DNA of 64,000 nt from the NCBI GenBank assembly GCA_036417435.1, contig CM070899.1, forward strand, positions 156,555,494-156,619,493, read 5' to 3'. The notes below the pieces were generated by a model. That model was given only the letters and a program-made list of their open reading frames with translations. It was not told where the DNA came from and ran no database searches. A program made the translations under genes and the position numbers. This document shows, piece after piece, positions 46,766-58,154 of the stretch. Positions within the stretch are counted from its first letter, which is position 1. Each line of letters starts with the position of its first letter. The stretch is from Inia geoffrensis. Taxonomy: Eukaryota > Chordata > Mammalia > Artiodactyla > Iniidae.

Positions 46766-48949
46766 ATTATCAGGCCTGGAGTTCTGCAAATCCCTTTGCT
46801 ATTGCCAGGTGTGAAAAACCAACATGTTTCCAGCGCTCAGGTTTCAAATCTGAAAGACAAATACACAGAGGATGCTTTGAGGTCAGAGGTCAACAAGACT
46901 CACATCAAACACCTTTTGGTAATGACGTGATCTTCCTGTCAACACATTCTGCATTCAAAAGGCAGGAACTGTTTCTGGAAATTTATTGTGATCAACTTGG
47001 GAAATTATAATTTAGATTGAATCTCTTCAAATCATTGCTTCTGAGATGTTGCTGCCAACATTCATAATTGTGTTTCTCCTTTATCCCAGGTACCCTCATT
47101 CCTACATATACATTTGTAAGAACATATATATGTCACACATCAATCTTATATTTTCCCCCTAATCTGAAGCTTAAATGCCTATGGGAAATCATCAGGCAGC
47201 ATTTCATAGGTCCCAAACAGCAGGCATTTCCTGTTAAATTAAGTTGGTGGTGGAATTTATTATGTTAACTAAACCAATGTCCTTGCAATTTCAGGGAAAA
47301 TTCTGCCTGGTGTCTCGGTTCTCTGTGGTGCTGGCAGTCCTTTTCTGACCACATCACGGTAGCCCCTGCAAGGGTTCCTGCCAGCTAAGAAGGTGCAATT
47401 TGATGGCAGCGTCCTCTTCTCTGCTGCCAGCAAAAGGGAATGGAGGCTTCATTCTCACAGACAGAACTAGGCTTTTCACACTTACTAATAACCTGCATTA
47501 GAATGGGATGCGTTCTTTGTCATTTGACTTGGTTTGTATAGAGCTATCATGTTTAATGCCTTGTTTATAAAATCATGAGGTGATAAATGAAGGGAATGTT
47601 ATAAACCATTCTCAGCAGACAGCATCACGGGCAAGAAATACAATAGTATGTTCTGTTTCCAGAAGGAAATGTACAAACTCCCTAGGTCTATGGACTTAGT
47701 TCATTTTAAACATGTATTTGTTTAATGAATAGGTGGTATAAGTGTGTGTATGAAATTCATAGAGTCCAAAAGGTATGCAGGGTACGGTGAAAAGTACCTA
47801 TCTGATTGAGTATGCCTCTTATGCAAATTCAGCACACAGTTTCCTAAAACTGATCCCCAGCTAATCCGTTTACTTCTCTAGGGGCAACTAAGGTTACCAA
47901 CTTCTTGTATGTCCTATGGCTTATTTTACAGTTAAGGAAAGCAAGGCTCAGAACAGCAAAATGCTTCATCTAAAGCCACCCAGGGGGTTGTTTGCTGCAG
48001 CCAGACCCTGGCCCCTCCTCCTCTGGCACACATTTGTACCCACAATATGTAGCTGTCAGCAAGCCCTAGGCAAACCAAAGACATTCTTTTCTTAAAAGGC
48101 AAACCAGAACTTTCTAATAAAACAGAAGGTTGAGGAAAACATTCAGAGAGAGTGCTTTTATTTGGCTGAATGTTCACTAAAGGCACAAGATATATATTCT
48201 GAAAGGGAAGCATAGGAAATCTATTCTAATGACCTCAGCTGACAGAGAGGGAAACTGAGGCTCAGATAGGGAAATAAATGTCCATCAAACAATGGTTGAG
48301 TGGGCCTATTTTTATGAACTCTGAGCAGTGCTTGACTTTGCAAGTGCAGCCTAAGTTCCGCCTCACCCCAGCCCAGTCATTAGCTCTGGGTTCCCCTGGC
48401 TGTATCTGGGGCATTATGGCTGAGTTATACTGGAAAATGCAGGAGCACATTGATTTCCTATAATGGTTTTATCTATAGAAACTTGTGAGGACATCTTTTG
48501 GCCAGAGGATTTGGCATTGAATATCTGAAAATCTTGAACCGTTCCAAAACACTGCTTCCCAATTGAGACCAAATAAACCTTTGCTCCCCCAGAAAAGCCT
48601 TTTCTGCACATGCAGATTGTAACTCGTTGACCTGTTCTTATTATAAGAGGCATCATGTTGGAAATGGGTTGCTAGACATTCAGGACATCCTGTTGTTTTT
48701 CTTAGTAATACAAGTTATAGGCTTCAGAAAAAAAAAACAATCACAGAATCAAGCTTTGGAGAGAAGCTATGTACTAACGAGGGGATCTATGTGAAGTTTT
48801 CTCCTATCTTTCTAATTTAGATTGTATTAAGACAATGGAATTACAGAGACCCAAAGGGAGATTGAGAGCAAGATGAAAATGTAAATACAGTGAAGCCGCG
48901 GACCCTCCTTCCCTGTGCTGGGGAAGATGCTAAGTTTTTTAAAATGCCC
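46766..48949. other. Mostly unique, repeat-poor interval
   Basis: Only small antisense MIR traces were seen (about 47925-47990 and 48232-48290). No exon recognised. Confidence 0.4.
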
Positions 48950-49140
48950 CTACATGTAATACTTGTACAATCCTTTCTCTTCTGAATCTCACAATAAACC
49001 TGGGAGGCAGGAATTCTCGCCATTTCCATTTTAAAGCTGAGAAAAATCAAAGCCCAGAGAGATCAAGTGATTTATCCAGAGTCACACAACAAAGAAATGG
49101 CAATCCCAGAATTAAACGCAGCGTTTCTGGCTTCCAGGTG
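48950..49140 (-). mobile_element. MIR
   Basis: Antisense MIR: 'CCATTTCCATTTTAAAGCTG', 'AGAGTCACACAACAAAGAAA'. Confidence 0.75.
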
Positions 49141-49689
49141 CCATTCTTTCTGAACACCACCCCCCCTCCAATTTCCCTTTTCAGTCCTTCTCTAGCTCCT
49201 TGGTTCAATCCTTTCCTCCTTACGCTCACTGAAATGTAGGCATCCTTGAAGTTTCTCTCCTAGGAGCACTTCTCTTTTCTCTCCTCAAATGATTTTGTTT
49301 ACAATCCCTTTTATAGTTTCAAGCAGCACCTCTCTGAAGACCCCCTATCACTACCACCACCCCAAGTCAGTATCAAAAGTTCAAAACCCTCCTCTGCACC
49401 CGTATCATAGATTCTGTGGGTCTCTGAAAAGATTCTGGGGTTCACACATCAGGTGGGAGCCTGCAGAAGGTGAGAGCCAGCCTGACAGAAGACCTGAGGC
49501 TGCAGCCCTGAGATTAGGGCTGAAGACCAAACCTGCACAAGAGGGTCCTCCTGAGATGACCTGCACAAACAGTCAGACAGGAAAGGGGCTGATGAAGGAC
49601 CTTTTCCCCAGCTGTGGCTTTGAAGGTCATGACATGGGGTAGCAAATAATGTAACTCCAAATTTTCCAGCTCTTTGTAGTTTTCCAGGT
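49141..49689. other. Unique upstream sequence
   Basis: No gene or repeat recognised. Confidence 0.35.
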
Positions 49690-49885
49690 GATTTTTATAT
49701 CCATCATATTATTTGGTCTTTACGTCAGCTTTGTAAAGTAGAAGGCATAGAAGCCAGTACTTTCAGGTTTATAAATGAGAAAACTGAGGCTTCAAGATGT
49801 TGGGTGACTTGCCCCAGGTCTCGCAGTTAGTAACAGGCAGTGCTGGAAGTCTGGACAAATCCAGTCTGGTTCTCTACCTGTGCAT
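49690..49885 (-). mobile_element. MIR
   Basis: Antisense MIR: 'AATGAGAAAACTGAGGCTTC', 'GTGACTTGCCCCAGGTCTCG'. Confidence 0.8.
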
Positions 49886-49985
49886 GGCCCACTTCCTTGC
49901 CTACCTAACTCCTCTCTTCTTTGTTATGTTTCATTAGGCAGGTATTATAAATCCTTAATGGAATCCATAGGCTCCAGGAAAAAGC

Positions 49986-50330
49986 AGGGGTTAGCCAACT
50001 TTTTCTGTAAAAGACCAGATAGTAAATGTTCTAGGCTTTGCAGACCAGAGTCTATCGCAACCATTCAACTCTGTTGTTTCAGCCTGGGAGCAGCTATAGG
50101 CAATATATAAATGAGTGGGGAGGTGTTCCAATAAAACTTTATTTTCAAAAACAGGTGGTGAGGACTTCCCTGGCGGTCCAGTGGTTAAGACTCCGTGCTT
50201 CCACTGCAGGGGGCACGGGTTGGATCCCTGGTCGGGGAGCTAAGATCCCACATGCCACAAGGCGTGGCCCAAAAAAAAGGGAGGGGGAGCCAGATTTGGC
50301 CTGCAGACTGTAGTTTGTCAACCTTCGGCC
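49986..50330 (-). mobile_element. hAT-Charlie-type DNA transposon, split by a SINE
   Basis: 'CAGGGGTTAGCCAACTTTTT', 'TAAATGTTCTAGGCTTTGCA', 'CCAATAAAACTTTATTTTCA', then after the SINE 'AGATTTGGCCTGCAGACTGT' and 'GTAGTTTGTCAACC'. Opposite orientation to the copy at 40129. Confidence 0.88.
50164..50280 (+). mobile_element. Short tRNA-derived SINE inside the hAT element
   Basis: 'GACTTCCCTGGCGGTCCAGT', 'GGATCCCTGGTCGGGGAGCT', then poly-A. Confidence 0.88.
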
Positions 50331-50702
50331 TAAAACCCTGCAAGATATTTGCTTCCCAAAGATCTGCCTCAAGGTCTGCCCCTCCTTCCCTCGTTGCCTC
50401 CAGACCAATAACAAAGGCCAGGCCTCAGCATGGCCAGAACAGGGAAGTAGGGTTCCTACTCCAGGAAGACGCAGTGTGCAACCTCAAGACATTTCAAGAC
50501 CTGGGTATCCCGTGCTGGCAGGAACTGGGGGAGCACATGGCCCAGGGTCTTGGACAGGGAAAGGGGGTGAGGAGAATATAAAGCTGCCCTGGGGGGAATT
50601 GGCTGGCATAGAACCACCACCTCACGAAGCAGAGTTTAATATTCTGCTAAGGTCATGGCGAACAAGTCTAACGTGCTGCTGGCATGTCTCCTCGAAGTTG
50701 GG

Positions 50703-51040
50703 GTTTTTTTAAATTAATTAATTAATTTTATTTTTTATTTTATTTTATTTTATTTTGCGGTACGCGGGCCTCTCACTGCCGTGGCCTCTCCCGTTGCAGA
50801 GCACAGGCTCCGGACGCGCAGGCTCAGCGGCCGTGGCTCACGGGCCCAGCCGCTCCGCGGCATGTGGCATCTTCCTGGACCGGGGCACGAACCTGCGTTC
50901 CCTGCATCGGCAGGCGGACTCTCAACCACTGCGCCACCAGGGAAGCCCTTAATTTATTTTTTTTTAACATCTTAATTGGAGTATAATTGCTTTACAGTGG
51001 TGTGTTAGTTTCTGCTTTATAACAAGGTGAATCAGCTATT
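50703..51040 (-). mobile_element. Short L1 3' end with a CHR SINE nested in its tail
   Basis: L1 sequence at 50953-51040 ('AACATCTTAATTGGAGTATA' to 'AAGGTGAATCAGCTAT') with its T-rich tail continuing on the far side of the SINE to 50703. The flanking duplication TCCTCGAAG(T/CT)TGG at about 50689-50701 and 51040-51053 encloses both. Confidence 0.85.
50728..50948 (-). mobile_element. CHR SINE (short form) with TTTTA-repeat tail
   Basis: (TTTTA)n, GCGGTACGCGGGCC, ending 'CACCAGGGAAGCCC'. Inserted into the L1 tail; the AATTTATT-like flanks are too AT-rich to prove the duplication. Confidence 0.93.
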
Positions 51041-51053
51041 CCTCGAAGCTTGG

Positions 51054-51870
51054 ACACAACAATAGCCGTCAGGAAATGAAGTAGAGATACTACGTCAGCG
51101 TGGGCAGCATACTAACGAGGGGCTGGGGAGTTGGGAGAAAGGAATGAACTGTGGAAAACCTGAGAACCCATCACATGATGACTTCCCCGGGAAGGTGCAG
51201 AAGGCAATCAAAATCTGCTGACGGCCGAAGCATCTTTGAGACGCTCGGCGGCCACCGTGATCTGTTAGCCTGGATTGATGGTATACGATTCTGCCATAGA
51301 ACTAGGCGATGGAGGAGACAGTCAGCATAAATAGTAAATGGAGGTGATAGAATTGCCACATAGCAAGCACCTCGTGGTCAGGGGCGAGATAGGCGTTTCC
51401 CCCAGTCCTTCTCCAAAGCGACTTGTGCCTATTTACCAGCGCTTCTGTCGCCATAGCTCTAAATTCCGCTGGGTCATAGGTTGTGATTCCCAGCAAGGGA
51501 GGACTTCTGCCAGGAATACAGTAAGGTTCCAGCTTCCACTGGAAGCTATGACTACCCAGCTGGTCACGTGGGGCTGCTCAGGCCAGTAGACAGGCAGGCA
51601 AGGAAAAGCGTTACGACATTGGCAGGATCACTGCCTCTGATTGACACTAGAAACGAGGGTTGTGGCTGCACAGTGGGGTCTGAACGGTGTATTAGGGAAC
51701 CTCTGGGACTCTCTGACATGTTCTTAGTGCTTCCTCACCCAGGGATGGATCGTAAACGGGAAAATGTAGCAACTGCCAGCCTTGAGTATGCCTAGTGATG
51801 GACATTCTAGCAGTAACGATAATTAGATAGTTTGCATCCGTTCTGGACCCTGGAAGGTATTTTTGTATTG
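51054..51870. other. Unassigned non-repetitive-looking block
   Basis: Compositionally distinct from its AT-rich surroundings, with more CG dinucleotides. The minus strand has a 64-codon open frame (51302-51496, with GITTYDPAEFRAM). I do not recognise it. It could be an old transposable-element interior or unique sequence. Confidence 0.3.
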
Positions 51871-51874
51871 CTCG

Positions 51875-52590
51875 CTTAATTAGCAACTATTTATCAAATG
51901 CCTTTATGCACCAGGAAATGTTGTATTGGAAACTTGAAGGTGAACAAGGTAGTCCAAATCCCTGCCTTCATGGTACCTTCAATTTAGTAGGAGAGATGGA
52001 CAAGAAATAACTAAATACAGTAATAGGTGAAATGATTACAGTTTGTCAAAGAATCTGGGAAGGAAAAAAAAACAAATGTTATGACAAAGAATAACAGAGT
52101 GATTTACTTGGACGAGGTGGTAAAGGAGGGCCTCTTTGTGGAAGTGACATCGAAGCTGAGACCTAAAGAATTAGAAGGGGGCTTCCCTGGTGGCTCAGTG
52201 GTTGAGAGTCCACCTGCCGATGCAGGGAACAGGGGTTCGTGCCCCAGTCTGGGAAGATCCCACATGCCACGGAGCGGCTGGGCCCGTGAGCCATGGCCGC
52301 TGAGCCTGCACATCCGGAGCCTGTGCTCCGCGACGGGAGAGGCCACAGCAGTGAGAGGCCCGCGTACCGCAGAAAAAAAAAAAGAAAAAAAAAAAGAATT
52401 AGAAGGAACCAGCGATGTGAGGAGTCCAAGCAAAATGCTCCCACAACGGGAAGAGCAGGTGCAAAAGTCCTGAGGCTGGAGTGTAGCATGTTTCACAGAG
52501 AGATAGGAGGCTCCTGTGCCTGGAGCACAGTGAGACAGGCTAAAGAGAAAAGCAGGAGCTGGGCTTTGAGGTGAGGTTAGGTGTTTGGAG
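51875..52590 (-). mobile_element. L2, split by a SINE
   Basis: Antisense L2: 'CAACTATTTATCAAATGCCT', 'GTACCTTCAATTTAGTAGGA', 'GGTGCAAAAGTCCTGAGGCT'. Confidence 0.75.
52179..52392 (+). mobile_element. CHR SINE (short form)
   Basis: 'GGCTTCCCTGGTGGCTCAGT' to CGCGTACCGC plus A-rich tail. The perfect 14-bp target duplication AAAGAATTAGAAGG is at 52165-52178 and 52393-52406, within L2. Confidence 0.95.
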
Positions 52591-52603
52591 TTTATCCCTA
52601 GGT

Positions 52604-53431
52604 CAGTAAGTCCCCTACATATGAACCTTCAAGTAGCGAACTTTCAAAGATGCGAATGTGTGTTCGCATGTCCAATCATGTAAGTAGAATGGTACATGAA
52701 GGTTGCAGCAGCCATTCAGAATGCAATCCAGTGCTACCGCGTCATCTATGATGAGAAAAAAAGAGTTGCTACCCAGACATCACTGGATCTTTTTTTTCAA
52801 GAGGGTAGATAGAATTGAATCCAGCAAGGACCCAGAACCTGTGCCATCCACGTCAGGCTTGAGTGACATCGCAGCTCGCCCTCTGTCTCCTGTTGCTGAC
52901 GATCCTTCAGCTCTACCATCTCCCACCTCCTCACCCTCCTCCAGTTGTAACTCTTTTTTTTTTTTTTTGAGGTATGCAGGCCTCTCACTGTTGTGGCCTC
53001 TCCCATTGCGGAGCACAGGCTACGGACGCGCAGGCTCAACGGCCATGGCTCACGGGCCCAGCCGCTCCGCGGCATGTGGGATCTTCCCGGACCGGGGCAC
53101 AAGCCCGTGTCCCCTGCATCGGCAGGCGGACTCTCAACCACTGCACCACCAGGGAAGCCCTCAGTAACTCTTCTTGCCTGTTCACTCCATGCCAGCCCCT
53201 GGATGCCAGCTGTTGTACTGTGCTACTGCACTTTTCAAGGTACTGTACTGTAAGAGTCAAAATGTTTTCTTTACTTTTTGTGTTTGTTTTTTATGTATCA
53301 TTTGTGTGAAAATTGTTATAAACCTATTATAGTACAGTACTATATAGCCGATTGCATTAGTTGGGTACCTAGGTTAACTTTGTTGGACTTAACAAACAAA
53401 TAGGACTTGTTCATAGGTAGGGGACTTACTG
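52604..53431 (+). mobile_element. Tigger/pogo-type DNA transposon, internally deleted (copy 2)
   Basis: The left end CAGTAAGTCCCCTACATA and right end TAGGGGACTTACTG|TA are inverted copies. Unlike copy 1 at 38475, it keeps a transposase C-terminal-like stretch (about 52735-52950, with FFKRVDRIESSKDPEPV) and lacks the N terminus. A SINE splits it at about 52956-53163. Confidence 0.85.
52956..53163 (-). mobile_element. CHR SINE (short form) inside the Tigger element
   Basis: Poly-T to 'CACCAGGGAAGCCC'. The target duplication GTAACTCTT is at 52947-52955 and 53164-53172. Confidence 0.93.
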
Positions 53432-53779
53432 TACAGTGGAAAGCCACTGGTGTTGGGGGGTATGGGAGGGGAAGCAGTTTCCTGATCTGGTGTACCTTGT
53501 AAATCACCCAAGTTGCTAAGTAGAGAGGGGTCCTTGGCTGTAACAGGAGCTGAAAGGGTGGGAGAGGCCCTGCTCACATGGGGACCGAAGCATCCCAAAG
53601 CATGTACCAGCCCAGCTGGCTTGGATCCACACTCCCCAATTGCAGCTGTCACTGCAGATAAGAGCAGGATTACCTTTGACAGTTCTCACAGATGCAATTC
53701 TTATTTAGCCTTTCCAGAGCCCATTTAGGTTGGCATTTGAGTAATGAATACCAGGAGTGTTCCACCCAATATAGCAAGG

Positions 53780-53990
53780 TAGGTCGGAGACATTTCTAAA
53801 ATGCAAATCAGATTAAAACCCTGGCTTAAAACCCTTCATTACATGCTGGATAAAGGACACGTTGCCTGGCATGAAATTCAAGGCCCTTCAAGGTGTGGCC
53901 CTGGGTGCCATTCTTGCTCTTATCTGCCACCACTACCGGCCCCATTCCCCCAGACCTTGAACTTCTGAGCCCCCTGAACACACTATGTGG
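53780..53990 (+). mobile_element. L2 fragment
   Basis: Sense L2: 'CTTAAAACCCTTCATTACAT', 'CAAGGCCCTTCAAGGTGTGG', 'CCCCCAGACCTTGAACTTCT'. Confidence 0.6.
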
Positions 53991-54447
53991 GTTCCATGCC
54001 TCCAGGACTTCTCTTTCCTCTTCTTCCTTGCCTTTTTGGACTCATGCAATGTAGGATAGGCAACTCATGCCAGGACTTTTCCAGTTGTAACCCTGGAGTC
54101 CCAGTTTGGGAAAGCTTTCAGTCCAGGGCACATCAGAACTGTGGGTGTGACTATGAATTTTGGGTGTCAACTGGACTGAGCCACAGGGTGCCCAGCTATT
54201 TGGTTGAACGTTCTTTTGGGTGTGTCTGTGAGAATGTTTTTGGATGAGATTAACATTTCTAGCAGTAGACTGAATAAAACAGACTGTCCTCCCTGGTGTG
54301 GGTGGGCCTCATCTGATCAGTTGAAGGCCTAGAACAAAAAACCCTGACTCTCCCCCAAGTAAGAGACAATTCCTCCTGTCTGACTGCCTTCAAACTGGGG
54401 CATCAGCTTTTTCCCGCCTTTGGACTCAAATTGAAACGTTGATTCTT
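53991..54447. other. Unique upstream sequence
   Basis: No gene recognised. Confidence 0.35.
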
Positions 54448-54862
54448 TTTTTTTTTTTAATTTTTATTGGAGTAGAGTTGCTTTACAATGTTGTGTTAGT
54501 TTCTACTGTACAGCAAAGTGAAGCAGCTATACGTATACATATATCCCCCCTTTTCTGGATTTCTTTCCCATTTAGTTCACCGCAGGGCATTTGAGTAGAG
54601 CTCCTTGTGCTATAGAGTAGGTTCTCATTAGTTATCTATTTTATACATAGTATCAATAGTGTATATATGTCAATCCCCTTCTCCCAATTCATCCCACCTC
54701 CTCCCCTGCCCCCTTGGTATCCATACATTTGTTCTGTACACCTGTGTCTCTATTTCTGCTTTGTAAGTAAGATCACCTATACCAATTTTTTCAGATTCCA
54801 CTTATATGTGTTAATATACGATATTTGTTTTGCTCTTTCTGAGTTACTTCACTCTGCATGAC
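54448..54862 (-). mobile_element. L1 3' end
   Basis: Poly-T, 'TTTTTATTGGAGTAGAGTTG', 'GTAGGTTCTCATTAGTTATC', up to 'TTCACTCTGCATGACAGACC'. A CHR SINE follows immediately. Confidence 0.88.
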
Positions 54863-54877
54863 AGACCCATTATTCTT

Positions 54878-55212
54878 TTTTTTTTTTTAAATAAATTTAT
54901 TTATTTATTTTGGCTGCGTTGGGTCTCCGTTGCTGCGCGCAGGACCTCTCCAGCTGCAGTGAGCAGGGGCCGCTCCTTGCTGGGGTGTGTGGGCTTCTCA
55001 TTGCGGTGGCCTCTCCCACTGCGGAGCATGGGCTCCAGGCACACAGGCCCCAGTAGTTGTGTTTCGTGGGCTCTAGAGCGCAGGCTCAGTAGTTTTGGCA
55101 TATGGGTGTAGTTGCTCCACGGCCTGTGGGATCTCCCCGGACCAGGGCTCGAAGCTGCATCCCCTGCATCGGCAGGCGGACTCCTAACCACTGCACCACC
55201 AGGGAAGCCCCC
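54878..55212 (-). mobile_element. CHR-type SINE (long form)
   Basis: T-rich tail, 'GGCTGCGTTGGGTCTCCG', ending 'CACCAGGGAAGCCCCC'. The perfect 15-bp target duplication AGACCCATTATTCTT is at 54863-54877 and 55213-55227. Confidence 0.95.
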
Positions 55213-55559
55213 AGACCCATTATTCTTAATCACCATGTTCTACATACAGGTCCAGGTGGGGAGAGAAATTTGCACACAAAATTTTATACACCAGGGGGCT
55301 GCAGATTGAAGACAGTAGAATAGAGAACAGGTTTAAAAGACTGAATGAATTCAAAATGACTCCTATTAACTCTCTGCAGATCCACTATTCAGGGGCCACT
55401 TTCCCCATCTCTGCCTCACTGGGACTTTGCAGCAAAAAGGTCTGATTATTTAGTGTTATTGAATGCTACAGTATCCCCACCACCTCATCACTTAGCACAC
55501 TAGACACAGTAGACAAGAGGGAATTTTGTTGCATTTGATTTCCCTTATGCCCAGTAGGT

Positions 55560-55870
55560 ATACTGCCAGGCGATTTCAGAATAAATCTCGCACCTCTTGG
55601 CATCGCATATGAAGCCCTTCCAGATCTGGCCCCTGCCCCATCTTCAGCCTCGTCTCTGGCCACACGTTTCTCCTCTAGCTGTACAAGCGCCCTCACCTTT
55701 CCCAGACATGCTGCTCTTTCTCCAAGTCCTCCCTTTCCCTCTCCCTCCAAGTCCTTCACTCAGTATTAATCACATGGTGCTGTAATTATTCATTTGCATT
55801 ACTGTGTCTCCTGCTAGATGGTCAACTCTTCAAGGGGAGGGGCTTGGTCTCCCTGGGAATCAATCCTCTG
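55560..55870 (+). mobile_element. L2 3' fragment
   Basis: 'GAAGCCCTTCCAGATCTGGC', 'CTGCTCTTTCTCCAAGTCCT' and 'CTAGATGGTCAACTCTTCAA' match L2 sense phrases. Confidence 0.6.
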
Positions 55871-56249
55871 CCTCCTCCCAGGAGATTCCATGTGGAATTT
55901 TCTCTGGAAATACAATGGAATAGGACAGAAGCTTGGAGATACCAGAATGGAGGCAGTAAATTCTGAACAGAAGAAAGAAGGCAGCCTGGAGCGGGTCCCT
56001 GAGGTTTGGGACTGTTGCAGAAATGCCAAGGTGTACATTACTTGGTACCTCTACCCTACTCGCCTTGGACAGGAAGCTATCAGGATCCCTGGGCCAGCTC
56101 AGAGCCCACCACTCTCCCATATGCGTTGGAATTTTCCTCCCAGAGTTTTGCAGGATGGAACATTCAGGAGCTCTTTGATGGCGGGAGATGAGTTTCTCCA
56201 ATCTCCCCTCAGGACTGAATTATTCGCAGGAAACAGGACCATGGAATTA
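55871..56249. other. Unassigned sequence
   Basis: No gene; possibly part of the retroviral remnant to the right. A short frame at 55818-56261 (147 codons) is not recognisable. Confidence 0.3.
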
Positions 56250-56795
56250 TTGGGATCTTAATGCTTGTGCAGTAAAGGATGAACCTTACCCAAAAAAGGT
56301 TTGGCCCTTTGCCCCCAGCTCCTGTGAGGGAAACTTTAACCTGTGCAATGTTAAAAGAGGTTTTATTTACCTTGGGCCAAGCCAGAGAGTCTACACCAAC
56401 AACATGATTCATGGTGGGGGCCATGGGCCACATAATGTCAGCTTGACCTCTGAGGCTAGAAACTAAGTTTGGCTGGACCAGTGGTCAGCCATGACTACAG
56501 CTCCAACCCCCCAATAAAAACTCAGGTCTCCAAGACTCAAGTGAGCTGCCCTCACTGGCAATACTCCATGCATGTTGTCACACATCTACATGACTTCACG
56601 GGTAGAGGGCACCTGGAAACCCCAGGCTTGGTCTCCCTTACATTCTGCTCTATGTGCCTCTTCGCTTTACCAATTCTAATCTGTATCCTTTGCTGTAATA
56701 GGTATAACCATGAGAAAAACAGCTTTGCCAAGTTCTGTGAGTCCCAGTGAATCATTGAACCTGTGAGTGGTCTTGGGGACCTCCTAAACTTTCAG
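56250..56795 (+). mobile_element. Probable ERVL-type LTR remnant
   Basis: Contains 'CCCCCCAATAAAAACTCAGG' (poly-A signal region), 'GTTGTCACACATCTACATGA', 'TTTGCTGTAATAGGTATAAC' and 'GAACCTGTGAGTGGTCTTGG', which fit the 3' part of ERVL-class LTRs. It is old and broken. The subfamily is not assigned. Confidence 0.5.
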
Positions 56796-57496
56796 AGCTC
56801 CTGTTCAGTGCATTTCTTTTCTCCATCTAAGGGGGCACCATGGGTCAAATAGATATGATCTTTGAAAGCCTTGAAAATAGTCTCCAAAACCAGGAAATAG
56901 TGAGCCACATTGGAAATCAGGTGGCTGGCTGGTCCCTGGAGACAGATGATTGTACAGATAACAAGGGCGGCAATGACCAATGCATGGGAGAGGGACAACG
57001 TGTGGCAGTTGAGCTGTTGGCGCCTCGTGCTCTAACTCTTAGAGGGCCATGCCCCATGGAGCACATGCTGGCAATCAACAGGCAGAACAGGTAAATCCCA
57101 GATGGCGATCACACTGGAACTCTTTATGGTGGTCTTGGTATTGGTGGAGCCCTGAGGCCCTTGGAGAGGAAATTGGTCATACTGATGTCATTACAGTTGA
57201 CTTTGGGTCAATGGGAATAAAGAACATACTCTTTTGTTAGGAACAAGCATATGAGACACTCAGGAAATACAATCCAAAGGAAGCTCCCAGCCTCTGTGTC
57301 TAAAAACACTACTCCATAAGCAGAGGAGCTGATCGAAATTCCAGGAATAGGGGATCAGGCAGGATAGATGGCTGGTGAAGCAGATAACAGTGATGGTAGA
57401 AATTCAGTGAAGTGGAGGACATAGGAAAGAGTAAAAGTAAGGATTTCCAGCAGGGAGCAGAGGGGTCGCGGTCAGAGTCAACCACCTTGTAAATCT
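56796..57496. other. Unassigned, possibly degraded retroviral interior
   Basis: The 84-codon frame at 56840-57094 begins MGQ but shows no recognisable gag domain. I treat it as noncoding. Confidence 0.3.
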
Positions 57497-58154
57497 GATA
57501 CCAACCAACGTTCTTGGCCTTCCCCAGTCAATAGAAATTGATCAGAGGCCAGACAAGAAATTCAGGCAAGGCTTTATTGGGCCCCCATCCCTCCCCTGGG
57601 GAGAGTTTGCTCCTTATATGGGGTGAGGGTAGAGGTGTGTCCAGGGGTCGGGCCGGAGGGTTGGCTTAGGTGTTCTGCCCATCCCTTTAGGTGGTGTTGT
57701 GTGCAGGGGGCATGTGCGGCACCCTGCTTTTGCTCCTGGCTCTTCAGAAATGGCAGTTGGGTTTTTTGGTCTTTTGTATCTTTTGTCCCGAATTTGCCCT
57801 AACTGCACATGCACGCAGTTATTTTTAGTCCCATACAGCTTCCTTGTATTTTGTTGCTGGAGGAGAGGTGTGTCCAGGTGCCAGCACTGCAGCAAAGGGT
57901 CCCAGGTCCCAGCCGGTCTCAAACCAAACCAGCTAAGTACCAAGAGGAACTGTGAGAAGGAGATGACAGACCACACCAGACCCTGGCAATTTGGGGAAGG
58001 CCAGCAGTGCCCCATGGGGTACACGCTGCCAGTGCAGACCAGGCATCCGCTGGCAGGATGGCTCATCCCTTTGCACCAGCATTTAGCGATGTTCTGGCCT
58101 GGTCCTCTCCCTGTGGGTATCAGCAGACGCAGCTGCAAGCAGGTACTGCCGTCA
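57497..58154 (-). mobile_element. Probable retroviral LTR, antisense
   Basis: On the minus strand: a CCCAATAAAGCCTTGCCTG poly-A signal/R region (about 57565-57583), U5-like sequence 'CTATTGACTGGGGAAGGCCA', and an end near TATCA at 57497. The 5' edge, TGACGGCAG near 58154, is a guess. No internal genes adjoin it, so it would be a solo LTR. No target duplication was confirmed. Confidence 0.55.

Noticed and set aside
52703..53167. 154-codon frame as a domesticated transposase gene
   Set aside because: Only a C-terminal scrap of a Tigger transposase, running into a later SINE insertion; lacks the DNA-binding and catalytic regions.
56840..57094. 84-codon frame starting MGQ, as if a gag start
   Set aside because: Short, no gag domain or zinc knuckle, no leader or partner genes; chance frame in or beside a degraded retroviral remnant.
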